Positions 6,001 through 8,920 of a stretch of DNA of 8,920 nucleotides are shown piece by piece. The position numbers and the translations under genes were made by a program. The notes beneath the pieces are model-generated. The model ran no database searches and was not told where the DNA came from. It saw nothing but the letters and a program-made list of their open reading frames with translations. The DNA comes from Syntrophorhabdaceae bacterium PtaU1.Bin034 (GTDB taxonomy: Bacteria; Desulfobacterota_G; Syntrophorhabdia; Syntrophorhabdales; WCHB1-27). The stretch lies in NCBI GenBank assembly GCA_002067405.1, contig MVRP01000176.1:1-8920 (forward strand), read 5' to 3'. The first letter of the stretch is position 1; each line of letters begins with the position of its first letter.

Positions 6001-7443
6001 ATGCTGACCCTACTATTAAATCCACCCTCCTACAAGGGCTTCGACGGTAGTGCGGGTTCGCGGTACCAGGCGTGCCGTGAGATCCGTTCCTTCTGGTATC
6101 CAACCTGGCTTGCGTACCCGGCCGGGATGATCGAAGGCGCGAGACTCATGGATGCCTCCGCTGACGGTCTCGGCCGGAAGGACGTGCTCCGGGAGGCGGC
6201 AAGATACGAGCTGGTCATTATCCATACGAGCACACCCACATTTATGAATGACGCAACACTGGCCGGACAGCTTCGGACATCATGCCCGAAGATCATGATA
6301 GGCATGGTCGGCCCTCATGTGAGCATACGCCCCCATGAAAGCCTTCTGCAGGCGCCCGCGGTCGATTTCGTTGCGATCGGAGAGTTCGACGATACGGTGA
6401 CGGAGATTGCGCAGGGGGTTCCGCTGCAAAAAGTGAAAGGAATAGTGTTCCGATCGAACGGGTCCTTGCGGCAACTGGGTCCACGGCCACCCATCGGGAA
6501 CCTGGACCGCCTTCCCTTTGTGACGACCGTCTACGCCCGGGACCTTCACGTGGAGAACTACTATATCGGCTACCTGAAGCACCCCTATGTATCGCTCTAC
6601 GGAGGACGCGGTTGCCGGGGCCGGTGCACGTACTGCCTCTGGCCCCAGACGATCGGCGGCGGCAGGTACAGGGTGCGAAGCGCGGACAACATCCATGACG
6701 AAATGGTTTCGGCGAAAGCACTCTTTCCGCAGGCAAAAGAATTCTTCTTCGATGACGATACCTTTACCGATCACCCGCAATTGAGGGAAATAGCCGGGAA
6801 GATAGCGGATCTCGGCATCACGTGGTCCTGCAACGCGAGGGCGAATGTGCCGGAAGGGACCCTCAAACTGCTGAAAGAGAGCGGCCTGCGCCTGCTCACT
6901 GTCGGCTTTGAATCGGGCAACCAGCAGATCCTCAACAATATCAGGAAAGGCATCCATATCGATGGGGCGAGACGGTTTGCCAGGGCAGCCAGGGCAGCAG
7001 GAGTCCTCATACATGCGACTTTTATTTTAGGCCTCCCCGGCGAAACAAGGGAGACCATCGAAGAGACCATGGCCTTTGCCCGGGAGATCGACCCTTACAG
7101 CCTCCAGGTTTCTCTCGCCGCCCCCTACCCGGGGACAAAGCTCTACGAGCAGGCAAAACAGGAAGGGTGGCTCATGGATGAAGGGGACGGCCTCGTGAGA
7201 GAGGGTATCCAGAATTCGGTCATCTCTTACCCCTGGCTTACGAAAGAAGAGATATTTGAAGCAGTTGAAACGTTTTATCGCCGCTTTTACCTGAGACCCG
7301 CTCCCATTCTGCGGATCTTCAAGGACATGCTGAAGGACAGGGACGAATTCTCCCGCCGGGTCAGGGAGGGCAGGGAATTCTTCTCCTTCATGGCAAAACG
7401 TAAGTCGATGGCCGAACGTTCCAACCGGGAGTTTGAGAGGTAG
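6001..7443 (+). CDS. hpnJ: Hopanoid biosynthesis radical SAM protein HpnJ (BHT cyclitol ether synthase)
   Basis: A 480-residue B12-binding-type radical SAM enzyme. In the characterised pathway HpnJ turns bacteriohopanetetrol-glucosamine into the cyclitol ether head group by ring contraction; this role comes from the family. The N-terminus LNPPSYKGFDGSAGSRYQ and the run REIRSFWYPTWLA are hallmarks of HpnJ. A cobalamin-binding-like domain covers about 1-135 (HTSTPTF, IGMVGPHVSI). The 4Fe-4S motif is Cys205-x3-Cys209-x2-Cys212 in GGRGCRGRCTYCLWPQT. FFFDDDTFTD, GFESGNQQILNNI and FILGLPGETRETIEET follow in radical SAM barrel order. The length is normal for HpnJ. The ATG lacks a clear ribosome binding site, but homology starts right after it. 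It is the first gene of a tight set with the next radical SAM gene (18 bases) and an hpnK-like gene. Confidence 0.93.
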   Translation: MLTLLLNPPSYKGFDGSAGSRYQACREIRSFWYPTWLAYPAGMIEGARLMDASADGLGRKDVLREAARYELVIIHTSTPTFMNDATLAGQLRTSCPKIMIGMVGPHVSIRPHESLLQAPAVDFVAIGEFDDTVTEIAQGVPLQKVKGIVFRSNGSLRQLGPRPPIGNLDRLPFVTTVYARDLHVENYYIGYLKHPYVSLYGGRGCRGRCTYCLWPQTIGGGRYRVRSADNIHDEMVSAKALFPQAKEFFFDDDTFTDHPQLREIAGKIADLGITWSCNARANVPEGTLKLLKESGLRLLTVGFESGNQQILNNIRKGIHIDGARRFARAARAAGVLIHATFILGLPGETRETIEETMAFAREIDPYSLQVSLAAPYPGTKLYEQAKQEGWLMDEGDGLVREGIQNSVISYPWLTKEEIFEAVETFYRRFYLRPAPILRIFKDMLKDRDEFSRRVREGREFFSFMAKRKSMAERSNREFER

Positions 7444-7461
7444 ATACTGGGACTCTTTGAG

Positions 7462-8514
7462 ATGATCCTTAGAGACGGCGGTCCGGGGTTCAGCCAGTTC
7501 GCCGTGACGAACGTCTGCAACGCCTCGTGCCGTTTCTGCAACTTCTCCCTCAACGGGATAAACGGCAGAGAGAAACGCTTCGTTGATGTCGGGGAATCTT
7601 TGAGTGCCCTGAAAAACCTTTACCGTAACGGCATACGATATATTGTGGTCACCGGGGGAGAGCCGCTGCTCCATCCCTGTCTCGAAGAGATCCTGTCCGG
7701 TGCCCGGGTGCTCGGCATGACCCTCGTTCTTGTGACTAACGCCGCCCTGCTCAGCGCACATCGCCTGTCGCGGCTGATCGGCTGCGGCGTATCAAGCTTC
7801 CTGATATCCATCGATGCCGCTGACCCCGAACTCCATGAATCTCATCGCGGACTCCCGGGGGTGTGCAGAAAGATAGAACAGGCGAATCACATTATCAGGC
7901 AGACCGGTTTGCGCTCCACCGCGTCGGTCACCATGAGCCGTCTCCTGAACTATGACGCTTTGCCGCCGTTTCTTGAGCAACTCGGCTTCTCTTCAGTAAG
8001 CTTTTCCTATCCTGTTACCAGGCTCGATTCGAGCTATCTCAGTTTTTCGGATTCAGACCTCGTCACCTATTCGCCCCTTGAGCTTATCGAGGCATTCGAG
8101 CGCGTAGAGCGGCTCAAAACGCGCATTCATGTGGTCAACCCCACTGAATCGATCCAGGAAATGAAGCGGCTCCTCCGGGGAGAAAAACAGAGGTATGCCT
8201 GCTATGCTGGCTACAAGTATTTTTATCTCGACTGGAACCTTGATCTTTGGAGGTGTCAGAACTGGAGCAGGCCGTTGTGCCCGGCAGACGAATTCGACGG
8301 CTCCCAGCGGGTGTTCGACGGGTGCACGAGGTGCATGCTCGACTGCTATCGCGATTCAAGCGTGATGCACCACATCGGCGTGTCGATCCATAACGCCTAC
8401 CAGTCCCTGGCGCATCTCAAGGTGAAAAGCGCGGTAACGGCGCTCATGAGGAGAAGCAATATGGGGTCTATCCGCGCCCTCATGGAGGATTCGGATTGGG
8501 TGAGGCATCTGTGA
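7462..8514 (+). CDS. Radical SAM protein with Cys-rich C-terminus, between hpnJ and hpnK
   Basis: A 350-residue radical SAM enzyme. The cluster motif is Cys19-x3-Cys23-x2-Cys26 in VCNASCRFCNFSL, and the SAM-binding GGEP is at 65-68. VTNAALL, then SIDAADPELHE, and later barrel elements follow. The C-terminus has Cys247, Cys265, Cys273, Cys288, Cys291 and Cys295 (CYAGYKYFYLDWNLDLWRC, then CTRCMLDC), a SPASM/Twitch-like set that could bind one or two further iron-sulfur clusters. It is not HpnH, whose N-terminus and motif differ as I recall them, and not HpnJ. The ATG is 18 bases after the hpnJ stop, with GGGA at 7449-7452. The gene end overlaps the next start by 4 bases (GTGA). Context suggests it acts on the hopanoid head group or a precursor; the reaction is unknown. 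Confidence 0.9.
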   Translation: MILRDGGPGFSQFAVTNVCNASCRFCNFSLNGINGREKRFVDVGESLSALKNLYRNGIRYIVVTGGEPLLHPCLEEILSGARVLGMTLVLVTNAALLSAHRLSRLIGCGVSSFLISIDAADPELHESHRGLPGVCRKIEQANHIIRQTGLRSTASVTMSRLLNYDALPPFLEQLGFSSVSFSYPVTRLDSSYLSFSDSDLVTYSPLELIEAFERVERLKTRIHVVNPTESIQEMKRLLRGEKQRYACYAGYKYFYLDWNLDLWRCQNWSRPLCPADEFDGSQRVFDGCTRCMLDCYRDSSVMHHIGVSIHNAYQSLAHLKVKSAVTALMRRSNMGSIRALMEDSDWVRHL

Positions 8515-8920
8515 CGGGCACAAAGCACCTCGTTATCACTGCCGACGATTTCGGCCGGGCCCGTTCGATCAATCGCGCGGTGGCGACCGCGTGCGACTGG
8601 GGTCTGCTCACCGCCGTGAGCCTGGTTGCAGGCGGCGAGGCCTTCGATGAAGCAGTCGGTCTCGTATCGCGATATCCGGGGCTCTCGGTCGGTCTCCATG
8701 TCACGCTGTCCGACGGTCCGTCCGTTTTGCCGCCGTCCCGCATTCCGGACCTGGTGAATTCAGAAGGATATTTCGTCAGGGACCCGGCCCTTGCCGGCCT
8801 GCGTTACTGGCGACTGAGACACCGCATTGCCGGTCAGATCGAGGCCGAGGTCGAGGCGCAGTTCAACCGGCTGGAGAGGGCGGGCATCGTGCTTACTCAC
8901 GTCGATTGCCACCACCATCT
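8511..8920 (+). CDS. hpnK: ChbG/YdjC-family deacetylase, HpnK-like, 3' partial
   Basis: The first 136 residues of a metal-dependent carbohydrate deacetylase; the gene runs off the right edge. HpnK removes the acetyl group from bacteriohopanetetrol-N-acetylglucosamine, giving the substrate of HpnJ. Family motifs are visible: TADDFG (10-15) with Asp12/Asp13, the metal-ligand candidate His63 in GLHVTL, and His130 and His134-136 in HVDCHHHL. LPPSRIPDLVNSEGYF is like the HpnK/ChbG middle region. The GTG start overlaps the stop of the previous gene (GTGA), with TGAGG (8501-8505) as ribosome binding site; TTG at 8496 is an alternative. The HVDCHHHL motif recalls generic YdjC proteins as much as HpnK, whose usual form I remember as HVN-A-HKHFH. 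The symbol therefore rests partly on context. Confidence 0.8.
   Translation, partial: MTGTKHLVITADDFGRARSINRAVATACDWGLLTAVSLVAGGEAFDEAVGLVSRYPGLSVGLHVTLSDGPSVLPPSRIPDLVNSEGYFVRDPALAGLRYWRLRHRIAGQIEAEVEAQFNRLERAGIVLTHVDCHHH

Noticed and set aside
5177..6103. 308-residue open frame on the - strand opposite the permease and hpnJ start
   Set aside because: It lies antisense to a clear membrane protein, is rich in Arg, Gly and Asp as antisense frames of GC-rich genes are, and shows no family motif.
6280..7014. 244-residue open frame on the - strand within hpnJ
   Set aside because: It is a mirror of the strongly conserved hpnJ frame and has no recognisable domain.
7027..7761. 244-residue open frame on the - strand across hpnJ and the next radical SAM gene
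   Set aside because: It covers two well-supported radical SAM genes on the other strand, including the cluster motif of the second.

Overview
The window is bacterial and moderately GC-rich. The style of the long hybrid sensor kinase and the hopanoid head-group genes suggest a Gram-negative anaerobe or deltaproteobacterium-like lineage (Desulfobacterota or Nitrospirota-like). That placement is an inference from protein style, with no marker gene behind it. Every gene I accept lies on the + strand. I see no rRNA, tRNA, CRISPR array or insertion sequence.

Left part (2-2571). A hybrid histidine kinase enters from beyond the left edge. Its order is the end of a V4R-like sensory domain, a coiled coil, PAS, PAS, HisKA/HATPase and a receiver. 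The frame is open to base 2, so the protein does not start inside the window. An intrinsic terminator follows it, and then an AT-rich candidate promoter.

Middle part (2572-4195). This is a run of small genes: an XRE-type helix-turn-helix protein (TTG start), an unrecognised 143-residue protein with a faint HD-domain look, and two small conserved-looking proteins that overlap by 85 bases in different frames. A 413-base stretch without a gene follows. It is rich in inverted repeats, including three segments that can pair in mutually exclusive ways around a T8 tract, and a nested dyad just ahead of the next gene.

Right part (4196-8920). An ABC exporter (ATPase plus ABC-2 type permease, 6 bases apart) is followed, after a 242-base gap, by a tight three-gene set. 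The first is hpnJ (B12-type radical SAM, bacteriohopanetetrol cyclitol ether formation). The second is another radical SAM protein with a cysteine-rich C-terminus. The third is an hpnK-like ChbG/YdjC deacetylase that runs off the right edge. HpnK removes the N-acetyl group from the bacteriohopanetetrol-GlcNAc made by HpnI, and HpnJ then contracts the sugar to the cyclitol ether. HpnI is not visible here. The extra radical SAM gene between hpnJ and hpnK and the neighbouring exporter are the most interesting aspects: they could form an extended hopanoid head-group modification and transport locus. That reading is inference from gene order.
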